Below are positions 22,963-33,119 of a stretch of 64,000 nt of DNA, in pieces; position 1 is the stretch's first letter; the number at the start of each line of letters is the position of its first letter. Below the pieces are notes generated by a model. That model saw only the letters and a program-made list of their open reading frames with translations. It did not search any database and was not told the DNA's origin. Both the position numbers and the translations under genes were made by a program. The stretch lies in the NCBI RefSeq assembly GCF_000321225.1, contig NW_004450403.1, positions 1,194,798 to 1,258,797 of the forward strand, in the 5' to 3' direction. The stretch comes from Odobenus rosmarus divergens. Lineage: Eukaryota > Chordata > Mammalia > Carnivora > Odobenidae.

Positions 22963-24049
22963 TAAGAAGTTATTTTTCTTAAACCAAACAGAAAAACTCC
23001 AATATGCTCCGGCTCACTCAGCTGTTCATCTGGGGCCTGGATCCTGCTTGTGAGCGGTGCATTCAGCCTCCTCCCCTTGCTCCGTGAGCCGCCTCCCCCT
23101 CCCCCACCCCAGCCCAGGCTCCAGGTTGCTGGGTCTGTCCTTAGTTAAGGACAGGAAAAGTCTGCTGAGAAGCCATCACTATTTGCTGAGGATGGCAATT
23201 CCGTGGAAGACTGCAGGCAGCATGTCGACATTTTCACAATGCGGTTTTGTCTTCTCGTTCCTGTCTCTTTTAGCTCCTCCTTCAAACCCTGCGCCTGCCT
23301 GCCGACCACGTTCCACATGAGGGGGCCTGTCTTGCGCCCTACCTTTCCATCCAGGACCTAAGGACTCTTCTGAATGCCCTTTCTTCATTCAAAATAATCA
23401 TGATTTAGAAGTGCTTCTGTAACTTACAGAATAAGAAGAGGATCTGGTGTCCATCAAAGTATTTTTTTAATGAAATATAAGACCGTATACATTAAAAACT
23501 TCAAACAGCTTTAAATTCCAAGAAGCTGAAATTAGCCATGAACATTTTTTCCCCCAAAGCCATGGTCAAAACAAAGTATAAAACATTTCTAAGGCCTACA
23601 CAGGAAAGGAGAGATAGGAGAAAGACTTCCTGTCTCCAAAAAGAGTGTGTGTATTTCCTTTTATTCTTTATCCTAAGCTGATGAAGATCTTCCCAAAGGT
23701 GTTTTTGGTACAATTGTTTGAACATTTAGGGCTTCTAATTTTGAAACACTAAGGAATTGCCAAAATTACAGCAACAAGAGTCCCTCAGAAAGGTTGGAAC
23801 AGAGGAGCTATTTTTCAAGAATCCCCTCTACTTTCCGGGGAGCTCCACAGCCCCTGCCCTGTTACAGGTGATGGAATTGAGAGGGTTTGGGGGCTGGGGG
23901 GGCTGGAGGGGGAAGGAGAGTGAGAGTACTGGGTCAGGACCCACTTTCTAGTTCTTACCTCAAAATTTAAAAACAAGATAGTGTTACACTCTAAGTGTAC
24001 TACACTGAAAGAAGAGCAGATCTGGGGAATCCTGAATTTAGTTTGTGCA
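22963..24049. other. Unique non-coding DNA
   Basis: 23060-23130 is C-rich. A G-rich tract with quadruplex potential lies at 23883-23912. No gene recognised. Confidence 0.5.
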
Positions 24050-24190
24050 TGCTGACTCTGAGGTACCTGTGGGGCACGTGGTTGGGGATGTAGAAAGAAC
24101 AGTCAGATATACAGGTCAGATCTCAGCTCACAGACATTCGCTGAAGGTCATCAGAATATAGAAGGTCACTGAAGTAACTCGTGCACATGG
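24050..24190 (-). repeat. L2 LINE fragment, minus strand
   Basis: CAGTCAGATATACAGGTCAG, ATCTCAGCTCACAGACATTC and GAAGGTCATCAGAATATAGAAG parallel the reverse-complement L2 block (CAGTTGGATATGCGAGTCTGGAGCTCAG ... AGTCATCAGCATATAGATGG). Confidence 0.55.
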
Positions 24191-24547
24191 AAATACTTAA
24201 GGAACCAATTTATCATAAAAATTAAAGGTGCTCATGAGGGTTTCCACATTTCAATGGACATAAAGAGAAGTCAGAGTCTCAAGGACAGGATCCTCCAGCA
24301 AATAAAATGTACTGAGGGATCCTGTAGGATGATGGGGTCAAAGTGTTCCTGACACTCAGCAACCTAGAAATTGCTGGCATAGAGAAAACTGTGTTGATGG
24401 TATAGTCGTGGTGGAAGGCACACTGAGGACATCGCAGAGTTTGTGGAAAGACGGATGGGAATGGCAGACGAACGGAACTAGGCAGTGGCCGGGCTGAGAA
24501 GCAGAGGAGAGATGGGCTAGTAGCTGAAGGGGAAACTGGGCTTGGAA
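24191..24547. other. Unique non-coding DNA
   Basis: No recognised repeat or gene. Confidence 0.45.
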
Positions 24548-24563
24548 TCATAATACACTTTTT

Positions 24564-24763
24564 TTTTAAGATTTTATTTATTTATTTATTTATCTGACAG
24601 AGAGAGACACAGTGAGAGAGGGAACACAAGCAGGGGGAGTGGGAGAGGGAGAAGCAGGCTTCCCGCTGAACAGGGAGCCCAATGTGGGGCTCGATCCCAG
24701 GACGCTGGGACCATGGCCTGAGCCGAAGGCAGACGCTTAACAACTGAGCCACCCAGGTGCCCC
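24564..24763 (-). mobile_element. CAN-SINE, minus strand, with perfect 16-bp TSD
   Basis: Full-length on the minus strand (GGGGCACCTGGGTGGCTCAG head; AAATAAATAAATAAATAAAA tail). Flanked by identical TCATAATACACTTTTT at 24548-24563 and 24764-24779. The intact duplication and well-kept body mark it as one of the younger insertions here. Confidence 0.97.
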
Positions 24764-25021
24764 TCATAATACACTTTTTAAGATAAGGAAGATCTGAGTA
24801 TGTTTAGGTGCTGACCCAGAAGCAATGGGAGGGACTCTCAAGGAAGAGATATAGACACGAAGGACAAGACTAGGGTTTCTGAGGGGTGGGAAAAGAGAAA
24901 CTCCCTTGGACTGGAAGCAGTTCCAAGATGTCAGGGGACACCTCAAGTAATGCAGTGGGAAGAAATCAGGGCAGTGTGGCACAGATGTATTTGGCTTTAA
25001 GTCCCAGCTGTGGCACTTTCT

Positions 25022-25460
25022 AACATGGAAGGGTGAACTTGTGGCCCTCAAAAAGATGTTGAGTTCTAACTTCCGGTACCTCAGAATGTGACCTTATTTG
25101 GAAATAGGGTCTTTGCAGGTGGTCAAGTTGAGGTCATTAGGGTCAACCCTAATCCAATGTCCTTATAAAGAGGAGAAATTTGGACACAGAAACAGCCACA
25201 GAGGGAAAACCATGTGAAGACACAGGGAGAAGACAGCCATCTACAAGCCCAGGAGGCCTGCTGGCACTGAAAGTTAGGAGAAAGTCCTGAGATGGATCTT
25301 TCCTCCTCTACCCACAGGAGAAACCCACCCTGCCTACACCTTGCCTTCAACCTTCCAACATCTCAAACCTCTAGCCTCCAGGATTGTGGGACAGCGAATT
25401 TCTGTTGTTTTAAGTCATCCAGTTTGTGGTTCTTCATTACAGTAAACCGAGGACACTACA
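25022..25460 (+). mobile_element. MLT1-type MaLR solo LTR
   Basis: Plus-strand order: GAACTTGTGGCCCTCAAAAAG, GTACCTCAGAATGTGACCTT, ATTTGGAAATAGGGTCTTTG, CCTAATCCAATGTCCTTATAA, GAAATTTGGACACAGAAACAG, CAGGGAGAAGACAGCCATCT, TTCTGTTGTTTTAAGTCATCC, CAGTTTGTGGTTCTTCATTAC and a terminal CA. Nearly complete solitary LTR, diagnostic of the ERVL-MaLR MLT1 group. Confidence 0.9.
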
Positions 25461-26201
25461 GCAAATCTTCATTCTTAAATTTTAAGTTAAATCGCTCTTA
25501 ATTTTGGTATCTATCTTTGAAAGATTTTTGTAAGGGTTCAATAAGATGCTATGCGTAAGGTACTTAGTAAGCACTCAATAAAAGTTTCCTATGGATCTAG
25601 ATGAGATTTGGGTGATAACTATAAATGCCTCTCATTAAACATTCATAATTAAAGCTTTTATTGTTAATTATATTAATTATCCTAATAGGAACAGCTGGAG
25701 AAACAATCACAACACTCATCCTAAAAAACAGTTCTGGGTCACACTTCAGTTGGCAAGCTCAAGGGTATTTCGATGTTGCTTGATTACTGTAATTCTCACC
25801 ACCATGAAGCGCGCTGAATCCCAGCCTGAATGAGAGCAAGGGGAATGTTGGGGGCAGACGGTACCACTGGTCTCCAGGGGGAAAATCACTTCCTGTAAGG
25901 ATTTCCACGAGATGGGATGAACATTGAGACGGTATTTTCAGGAGACCCAAGTATTCCAGAAGCTGAATCTCCAAGTATGATGTAGCCGTGTCTTTATCAG
26001 AAAGGAGTGATAATGTCCTTTCAAAGTGGACCTTGGCAACTCAAGGACCATATTACCTGTTTGGCTTGTAAAATGGTTTCATTCCATTTTAGTAATGGAT
26101 GAAGAACAGCCTACTCAGCAAACAGTAGGAAAAATGAACTGTATTAGTTGTAACACTTGTATATGCTGGCCATGTGCCAGCATTTGTTGTAACACAACAT
26201 A
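25461..26201. other. Unique DNA with a MIR 3' end near 25525-25585
   Basis: 25525-25585 (GGTTCAATAAGATGCTATGCG, GTACTTAGTAAGCACTCAATAAA) is the tail of a plus-strand MIR. Otherwise no recognised feature. The CT-/GA-type purine composition varies but nothing is gene-like. Confidence 0.5.
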
Positions 26202-26237
26202 ACACGCACGCGCGCGCACACACACGCACACACACAC
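26202..26237. repeat. Alternating (CA)n/(CG)n tract
   Basis: 36 bases of strictly alternating purine-pyrimidine including a (CG)4-type core, a sequence class that adopts Z-DNA under supercoiling. Confidence 0.85.
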
Positions 26238-26884
26238 CCGTTTATATACTTTGTGAATCCTCCATTAGAATGAAAGTCCTGCTCTTATCCTCGTTTCTTT
26301 CATAAATGAGAAAAAATGGGGACAGAGTTATTTAAGGAACTTGCCCACAGTTGACGGTCACACAGATAAAAACCTTCATTGGTGGTCTTCTTTCCTCTCT
26401 ACCTTTTTTCCTGGAAAATCATAACAGAGAGAAGAAACCCAGGGGAAAGATAACTTTCCGTGTGTCGGGATGCTAATGACTATAACTAGTGGGAGGTTGA
26501 TGTAGTTCTTAAGTCTGTCCTTGAGGAGAGAAACCAAAAACCATGCCTGGAGCCACAGATCTATTAAGCCATCAGGATAGTGGAGAAGCCCAGGGAAAAA
26601 AAAGAATGCGAATGAAAACTTTCTGGAACCTTTGAGAACATCCTTAAGATCTCAGAGTGGAAGAGCACAGGGCAAATGAGAACAAATTAACTAAAACTCA
26701 CACAGGAAGTTGAGATGCTGGGATAGGCATGTAGCCATATATAAAATAATAACATCTAAGTGCCCGAATTTGAAGGTTCGAAAGGCAAAACTTTAAGATG
26801 TTTTTGTTTGTTTATTTGTTTTTAAATTGAGGAGAATATGTTTCCTGAGGTATGGGAGTCTTTTTTCTTTCTTTCTTATTTCTC
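26238..26884. other. Unique non-coding DNA
   Basis: No gene or clear repeat. T-rich simple sequence from 26798 to 26905. Confidence 0.45.
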
Positions 26885-26975
26885 TTTTTTCGTTCTTTTT
26901 TTGAGGTATAATTGAGGTACAACATTATATTAGTTTCAACATAATGATTTGATATTTGTACATATTTGGAAGTCT
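26885..26975 (-). repeat. L1 3' UTR-like fragment, probably minus strand
   Basis: GAGGTATAATTGAGGTACAAC, ATTATATTAGTTTCAACATAA and TGATTTGATATTTGTACATA match a common old L1 3' UTR block seen on the minus strand. Confidence 0.6.
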
Positions 26976-26984
26976 TTTCCAAAT

Positions 26985-27537
26985 GAGACTTCAAAAATGC
27001 AATTGATAAGTGAAAAAGGGGTAAGTTTAGCTCTATATAGAAAGATTAAAATAAACATCATAAACAAAATTCTAAGACAAATCATAGACAGAGCAAAGGT
27101 ATTTCCAAGTCAAAGCATGAAAGAAATTAGCAGCCAGATTATATCAAAAGCTACTACAAACCAGTCAGATAAACAAGCAAAATAGAAAAATATAAACAGA
27201 AGGGGAACGTCAAATATCTAAAAGTTACAGAGAAATTCTTCACCTTATAAGAGAAGTCAGAGAAATATGAAATAAAACAATGAGATGTTACTTCAAAATG
27301 ACCAAGTTGACAAAAGTTTCAAAAGTCTGATAGTTTCAGTAATTGGAAATATGCAGCAATGAGAATGCTCATATGGTACTATGAGGAAGGTAAACTGGTA
27401 CAACTAATTTGGGGAATAATTCCAGTAAAACAAAAAAAGTGCAGACCCATGACCTAAAAATTTCATTACTGTCAGTATACAACCTAGAAAAGGCCACTCA
27501 CATCAGGATAGGCAAACAAGGAGAGAATGTTTGCCCA
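26985..27537 (+). mobile_element. Old L1 (L1M/HAL1-like) ORF2 region, left piece
   Basis: The run of phrases ATCATAGACAGAGCAAAGG, AAGCTACTACAAACCAGTCAG, GAGAAGTCAGAGAAATATGAA, ATAAAACAATGAGATGTTAC, CAAAATGACCAAGTTGACAA and GGTACAACTAATTTGGGGAAT is a decayed 3' half of L1 ORF2. The element is interrupted by an LTR at 27538 and resumes at 28036. Confidence 0.72.
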
Positions 27538-28035
27538 GGATTGTCTGAAATGTGACAAAGATTCTTTGGTTGACCAAATTGTAGTCAGGCTCCTAAGCCT
27601 TCTCTTAGGTGCATCTGCACCCTACATTGTAAAATTCAGTTTTAGCAAAAATCTTGCTAAGTTAGAATTTAGCAAGAGCCCCCCCACCCTTCATATCTGA
27701 TCACCCTTGCTATCTGATCAGGTTCCTCATCCCTTTCCCAGCCCCAGGTGCTGTCTGACCACCCTGGCCTGCCTCCAGGAAGAATCCTGGTAGGTCAAGT
27801 TAGCCAGAACCCCCATACACCTGATGTTTCCTTTTACTAATTTTCCCTCCAATGACCCCCACCATGCTCCTTGGTTATAAATGCCCACTTGTGCACACCA
27901 TATTTGGAGTTGAACCAAATGTTTCTCCCCACTATAAAATCCTATTGCAGTGGTGCCTACACCTATCATGATGGTCCTGAATAAGGTCTACCTTACCACC
28001 TTTAACAAGTTTCATTAATAATATTCTCTTTAACA
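27538..28035 (+). mobile_element. ERV1-like solitary LTR inside the L1
   Basis: A ~498-bp block starting TG and ending CA separates two collinear L1 pieces. It has LTR-like architecture: a 3' section with CCTTGGTTATAAATGCCCAC (TATA-like), AATCCTATTGCAGTGGTGCC, CTGAATAAGGTCTACCTTACC (polyadenylation-like) and AACAAGTTTCATTAATAATA. This is the usual gammaretrovirus-like (ERV1) LTR U3-R-U5 ending. No internal viral gene sequence adjoins it. Family name not assigned; the target duplication is ambiguous (AGAA repeats nearby). Confidence 0.65.
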
Positions 28036-28095
28036 ATAGAAAAAACATTGGAAACAACCTAGATGTCCATCAAAATGACAATGGAAAAATAAAAC
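28036..28095 (+). mobile_element. Old L1, right piece after the LTR
   Basis: AATAGAAAAAACATTGGAAAC and AACCTAGATGTCCATCAAAAT continue the L1 ORF2 text that stopped at 27537. Confidence 0.7.
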
Positions 28096-29463
28096 ATGTG
28101 ACCTTCAGAGTCCAGAGTGCTCACCATTATACCATGGAACCAACGTGTGATCTTCGTGCATGGTCCCATCTGTATTGGGTCATAGTGCTCCCCTACTTCA
28201 GACCACCACATTCAGGACAAGGAACTATTGACCAATCATGCCATGGCCAAGAACTCCCTTCCTTCACAGAGATGCTAACAGAATCATGTCCTCATTTCCA
28301 GGTTTGGGGAGTGAAAGGAAGGAAAGTATTGTCATACTTTGGAAATAACATTAAGGGAAACTGGAGAAATGGAAGGGTGGTTTCTCAGAATCTATGGGAG
28401 TAAATGGGGTCAAAAACAAGGCCAAAGTCAACAAAGATACAGTAAAAAAGGCATTCATTTTTAACAAATGGAATGGGCCATAGATTGGAGGAAAAAAAAA
28501 TAAAGGAAACTCAGTTCTTCCAAGATGGAAGATCAGCCCCTCTTTTACCCAATTCAGAGACTCTGGGCATGATTGAAAAAGTAATTGCTCCCCCAAGAAA
28601 TGTTATTACCTCTTGCCAGAAAACTGCCAAATATCTGTCTAAGTGTATAATGTCTCTGAAGGGATTTGCACAATTTGGGAGTGTGGGGTATATTTATGGG
28701 ATGAGAAGGAGAGAGTGAAGAGAAGAAACTGAATATCCAACTTAGAAAGAGTCCAGCTGGATGTTTTATGGAGGAAGATCCCAAAGGGGAAGGAGGAAAT
28801 GAATGGGGTCAAACAACACACAGGCATGGCATTGGTGTTCGCTAGGAACGAACACCGAGATAAGCAAGAAGGAAACACAGAGGCAGGGAGTAATTACTAA
28901 ATATCAGGATGGAGGAAAAGGAATGGAAGTGTGGACAGGAGTTTACCTTTGTGACTTCTAACATCCATGGAATGAGGAAAAGATCATATTGAGGGTTTGA
29001 AGGTCAGGGATTAAGTTACTGTCACAAGAAGTCTTGAAAAATTGGCACAGCCACGTTAGAGAATGGGAAACCAACAAGAGATCAGTTGACAGATTACTGG
29101 AATCACTGCAGCCAAACTGAGTTTGGAAGTTTAAAAATCCGTCATGGATCTCATCAGCACATCTGTGTGGCTTTAGTCGTCAGGGTTTGGCAGCTGGGGA
29201 GCAGGGCTGGTTTGATCTAAGGATAGAGTTTGGCAATGCTGTGAGGATGGGTATAGAGAAGAGGGGATAATTATGAGTACAGTCCCTTTGATTTGATTAT
29301 CCTGCTTTGTTTTGAACATCCAGATGTATTGGCCGATAATGAAATTGTTCAGCCCTTTCTCAGAATCCAGCATGGGTTCAATGATCTTGGATGGCAGCTG
29401 GTGGAAAAGACAGGCTAGGTGGTCTCCTGAAAGAAATCTCCTTTTTATCCTTTGAAATACTGG
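28096..29463. other. Unassigned non-coding DNA
   Basis: About 1.35 kb with no confident family match. Contains an 8-bp-arm hairpin (28834-28856). Short open frames on both strands only. Confidence 0.45.
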
Positions 29464-29650
29464 CCTCTTTTCTTCTTCTCCCCCTCCCCCTCTCCCTCCC
29501 CCTCCCCCTCCCTCTTCTTCTTCTTCTTCTTCTTCTTCTTCTTCTTCTTCTTCTTCTTCTTTCTTCTTCTTCTTCTTCTTCTTCTTCTTCTTCTTCTTCT
29601 TTCTTCTTCTTTCTTCTTCTTTCTTCTTCTTTTTTCTTCTTCTTCTTTTT
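29464..29650 (+). repeat. 187-nt pure pyrimidine tract: C-rich lead then (CTT)n
   Basis: Not a single purine from 29464 to 29650. The first ~50 bases are CCCCCT/CCCTCC repeats; the rest is (TTC)n with regular TTTC interruptions. The same repeat class (GAA/TTC) forms triplexes and is prone to expansion. Long leucine/serine/phenylalanine open frames across it are artefacts. Confidence 0.97.
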
Positions 29651-30417
29651 AATCTGTTACAGTTTTATCATATTGGATTCTTCACTGGAGGCTTGGGTCT
29701 GCTGTGGGAACACTCTTCACAGCTCTGCATGTCTTGGCCAATATCCTTCCTTGTACCACTTCGCCATTAGTCCCAGAAGAGTATTTTGTGTGTGATTGCT
29801 CAGATTTAGGAACACAAATGAAGGAAGCTATGAAAGGAAGCAATAGCTCATTTTCACAGGCATGGAAACCTGAATGGCAGCATCATTAACAGCTACAAGC
29901 TTCAATTTCCAGGCAAAATTTCCAGGGTAAAAAGGAACAAGACAGAGCTCTTTTAGAGAGAGAAAAAAAAAATACAAGATAAGGAAGACAAACTGAAGGA
30001 AACAAAGTACCCTAAAGGATTATCAAAGCCCATGTCTCTTCATCCTTTCAGAGCCTATAGATCCCTGCAACATCTTTTTGATTTGAAACACGGATATCTC
30101 AAGGATTATTATCGTGGCAGTTATTTTACCAAGCCAGAGTCAGGCAGTTCACTGTGAGACCAAAAGAGGTCCTAAGTCTAGGGGAATGTGTGCTTTATTA
30201 AGGGGTAGAGACAGATCTTTGTGTTCAAGTTCAGATTCTTCTATCACTGTCTCCTAAAGCCAAACCCCACCCATCCTCCTTGACTTCATGACTACAGACA
30301 TTTATTGAGCTACTTCTCTGCGTGAGGCATGGTTGGTTTTCTTGGTATTGTTACTTCAGCCTCAATGATTTCCTTGAGCTTTGCCGGAATAGCTCATTGC
30401 TGGAACAAGCCAGAAAT
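29651..30417. other. Unique non-coding DNA
   Basis: No recognised repeat or gene. Confidence 0.5.
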
Positions 30418-30443
30418 TGTACACCCTTTTAAAAGGGTGTACA
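30418..30443. repeat. Perfect 26-bp palindrome
   Basis: Arm TGTACACCCTTTT (30418-30430) is followed directly, with no spacer, by its exact reverse complement (30431-30443). It lies in repeat-free DNA. Confidence 0.95.
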
Positions 30444-30479
30444 GTTGCTAAAAGACAAAGTTAAAATCTCATACGGCTT

Positions 30480-31090
30480 TACTGAAATTCTGGAAAGAGT
30501 AACTGGTTAGTCCCAAATAAGTTCTTCTGCCTCTATCAGCGATGGGCATCTGATTAAACTGCCTTGCTGGAAACAATATAGCTCTCTTTCACGGACTATT
30601 TTCAAAAGCTCATAACATTAAAAAACTCATTTGCTATTTTATCAAGACCCCTATGGAGTCAATTTATACAAAGCACTTGAATAGTTTCACATTTCATGAG
30701 AAATGTTAAGCTAAATTTTTAATAAATATCTTTTATTATCACAATAGATACTTATACTACATTTGTGTTGGTATTTAGGCTTGTAAAATGTGAATCTGAT
30801 CAGCAAAGTTGAAACAAAGCCATTATTTTCAATGGATTATAATTATTTTCTCATAAGCCCAATGCTATAAAAGCATGGATTTGAACATTTATTGGGCTGA
30901 TAAATTGGCAGCTCTCTCCAAATTTGGGCTCAACTTATTCAGAATTGTATGAGTCCCAGCAATTTCTGTACTTGCCTTTCTAAAAATTGAATGTTTTAAC
31001 ATTTTCTTGGCCTTCCTTTTGTCTAATTTTAAGCGTTACATATATTTTATTGTCTCAGTATATTCAGTGATTATTCACCTACGATGTATA
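30480..31090. promoter_or_regulatory. Candidate conserved non-coding element (AT-rich)
   Basis: About 600 bases free of recognisable repeats with many homeodomain/POU-like AT motifs (TTATAATTATTTTCTC, AACATTTATTGGGCTG, GATAAATTGG). The call rests on compositional impression only. Confidence 0.3.
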
Positions 31091-31208
31091 CCTCTTTTCT
31101 CACTCCATAAAATAGAAGATGTCATAATCTTTTAAGAGGCATATAACATGTTAGATCTACAAAGAAAACTATCATTAATCCTCATGGTAGAAAAAGATAC
31201 AGGTATCT

Positions 31209-31335
31209 AGGAAAGTTTCTCAAAGCCAAAGTACTAAATAGTAACTTAGCTAATACTTAATGTTATACCCTGAATCATTATTCTCCTAGTCTAGTGGCCT
31301 TTCTGTTATAATCCTAAAGAACTGTTTACATTTTT
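31209..31335 (+). repeat. Inverted repeat, left arm (127 bp)
   Basis: Base-for-base, the reverse complement of this segment reappears at 31885-32011 with 8 mismatches and no gap (about 94% identity). See the finding on the mosaic duplication. Confidence 0.95.
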
Positions 31336-31388
31336 AAAACATTCTCCCTTTGTGTACAGATTATTTCACATCATCTGTATTTGGTGAT

Positions 31389-31749
31389 TGTTATAGATTG
31401 AATGTTTATGTCCCCTCATAATTCACATGTTGAAGTCCTAACTCCCAATGTGATAGTATTAGGAAGTGGAGCCTTTGGGGATCAGTCAGGTCATGAGAAT
31501 GGAGCCCTCATGAATGGGAATAATTCCCTTATAAAGAGACTCCAGAGAAGTTTCTTGCCCCTTCTGCCATGTGAGAACACTGGGAAAAAATGGACATCTG
31601 TGAACCAAGAAGTAGGCTCTCACCAGACACCCAATCTGTTGACGCCTTGATCTTAGACATCCAACCTCCAGAACTGTGAGAAATAAATGTCTGTTGTTTA
31701 TAAGCCACCCAATCTGTAACATTCTGTTATCACAGAAGAGACTAGGACA
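31389..31749 (+). mobile_element. MST-like MaLR solo LTR
   Basis: Begins TGTTATAGATTGAATGTTTA, then ATTCACATGTTGAAGTCCTA, CCCAATGTGATAGTATTAGG, GAGCCCTCATGAATGGGA, GCCATGTGAGAACACTGG, CCTTGATCTTAGACATCCAA, CTCCAGAACTGTGAGAAATA and ends GACTAGGACA. Possible 5-bp target duplication GTGAT/GGGAT (4 of 5). It sits between the arms of the inverted repeat. Confidence 0.93.
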
Positions 31750-31826
31750 GGGATGGACTCAGCTTTTCTATTTGAATCCTTCTAAGTTAGGCATTCAAAG
31801 GTCTATCTTTCACTCCTCTTTCCTCG

Positions 31827-31886
31827 TTTTCATCCTTTACTCTTTCTTTCTCTTTTCTCCTCATGCTCTACCAGAGTTCTTCTCAA
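31827..31886 (+). repeat. Direct repeat A (60 bp), first copy
   Basis: Pairs with 32058-32117 (4 mismatches in 60, no gap). Abuts and overlaps by two bases the right arm of the inverted repeat. Confidence 0.95.
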
Positions 31887-32011
31887 AAATGTAAACAGTT
31901 CTTTAGGATTATAACAGAAAGTCCACTAGACTAGGAGAATAGTGTTTCAGGGTCTAACATTAACTATTAGCTAAGTTACTATTTAGAACTTTGGCTTTGA
32001 GAAAACTTCCT
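31885..32011 (-). repeat. Inverted repeat, right arm (127 bp)
   Basis: Inverted copy of 31209-31335. It starts at a two-base overlap with direct repeat A. Confidence 0.95.
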
Positions 32012-32034
32012 TTGAGACTATATATAAGGGACTA

Positions 32035-32063
32035 TATATCATACAGAGTCTGTTTTCTTTTCA
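32035..32063 (+). repeat. Direct repeat B (29 bp), copy inside the mosaic
   Basis: Matches 32477-32505 (19 identical bases in a row from TATATCATACAGAG, then 2 mismatches in the last 10). Overlaps repeat A second copy by 6 bases (TTTTCA). Confidence 0.85.
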
Positions 32064-32117
32064 TCCTTTACTCTTTCTTTCTCCTTTCTCCGCATGCTCT
32101 ACTAGAGTCCTTCTCAA
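32058..32117 (+). repeat. Direct repeat A, second copy
   Basis: Second copy of the 60-bp segment at 31827-31886. Confidence 0.95.
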
Positions 32118-33119
32118 CCTGTCTCCACATTATCCCATGGAGCTTACCATGGCCACAGGTGGCATCACAGGGATGATGGGAGTGGAACAAGTGGAATGGT
32201 AACTAGTATTGTCATGAGACTGACTTTTTACTTATGCTTTGCATCCACTAGAATGGACCTTCTAGAGAGATCTAGCCTGTGGTTACTCCCCATTACATAT
32301 GCAGTGACCAACAGAGTGTAACTATGAATCTTTGCATAATGATTTATTAAGTGCTTGTTAGGTATCATTCACATTGTACAGTAATCTTGTGAAATTTAAA
32401 AGTAGTATACTTTATCCACTTGAATCTGGGTGCTAAGAGGTTAAGTAATTTGCTCAAGGCTATGTGGAAAACCTGGTATATCATACAGAGTCTGTGTTCT
32501 CTTCAATATCCCAAAGAACATCCTAAGATAACATGGGATTTAATGAGGCTTTTCCAAAGCCCATTTAAGGTCTTACTTCATTACTATTCCTTGGCAAGGT
32601 CTGTCTTTGTATTTACTGGGCAGAAAAACAATTCCTCTTTTGTCTAAGGGCATTGCCTTTATAGAAATGCCAACAAAAAGAACAAAAAAGAGTAAGTATA
32701 AAAGCTATCAGTTTGGAAATCAGTTTGTTAAAAAAGACTAATCAGGCAGCTCCAGTTCAGGATTGAGGAATAAACATACACATTTGTTCTTCACCTTCCA
32801 AAGACCTCCACCAAAATAAAAGATTAAAAGTTCAAAAGAAAAAAAAAAAGAGTAGATTAAGGGTTGGTAATAATCAACAACAGTTAAGAGATTTCCACAA
32901 ATTTCTGGAAGAAGGTGGGAGAGGATGGAAAGATGAAATAAACAAAGAGATAAATGACTCAGATGCTTTAAAAAGGAGAGCAATCTAGCTATTGGAATTT
33001 AGAGAGGGTGTGGGTTCAGAATTAGTAAATAGCACAGAGGCTGGTATTTAGAAGTTGGACTAAAAGCAGAAGCATTAGTTGATAAGGTACAAATGACAAC
33101 CACACCACTGGACACTCAT
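32118..33119. other. Unique non-coding DNA
   Basis: Includes 32477-32505, the partner of repeat B. A MIR-like stretch may lie near 32300-32460 (GTGCTTGTTAGGTATCATTC, GGTTAAGTAATTTGCTCAAGG), minus orientation. No gene. Confidence 0.45.

Noticed and set aside
29391..29795. Leu/Ser/Phe-rich open frames
   Set aside because: Direct translation of the 187-nt pyrimidine tract.
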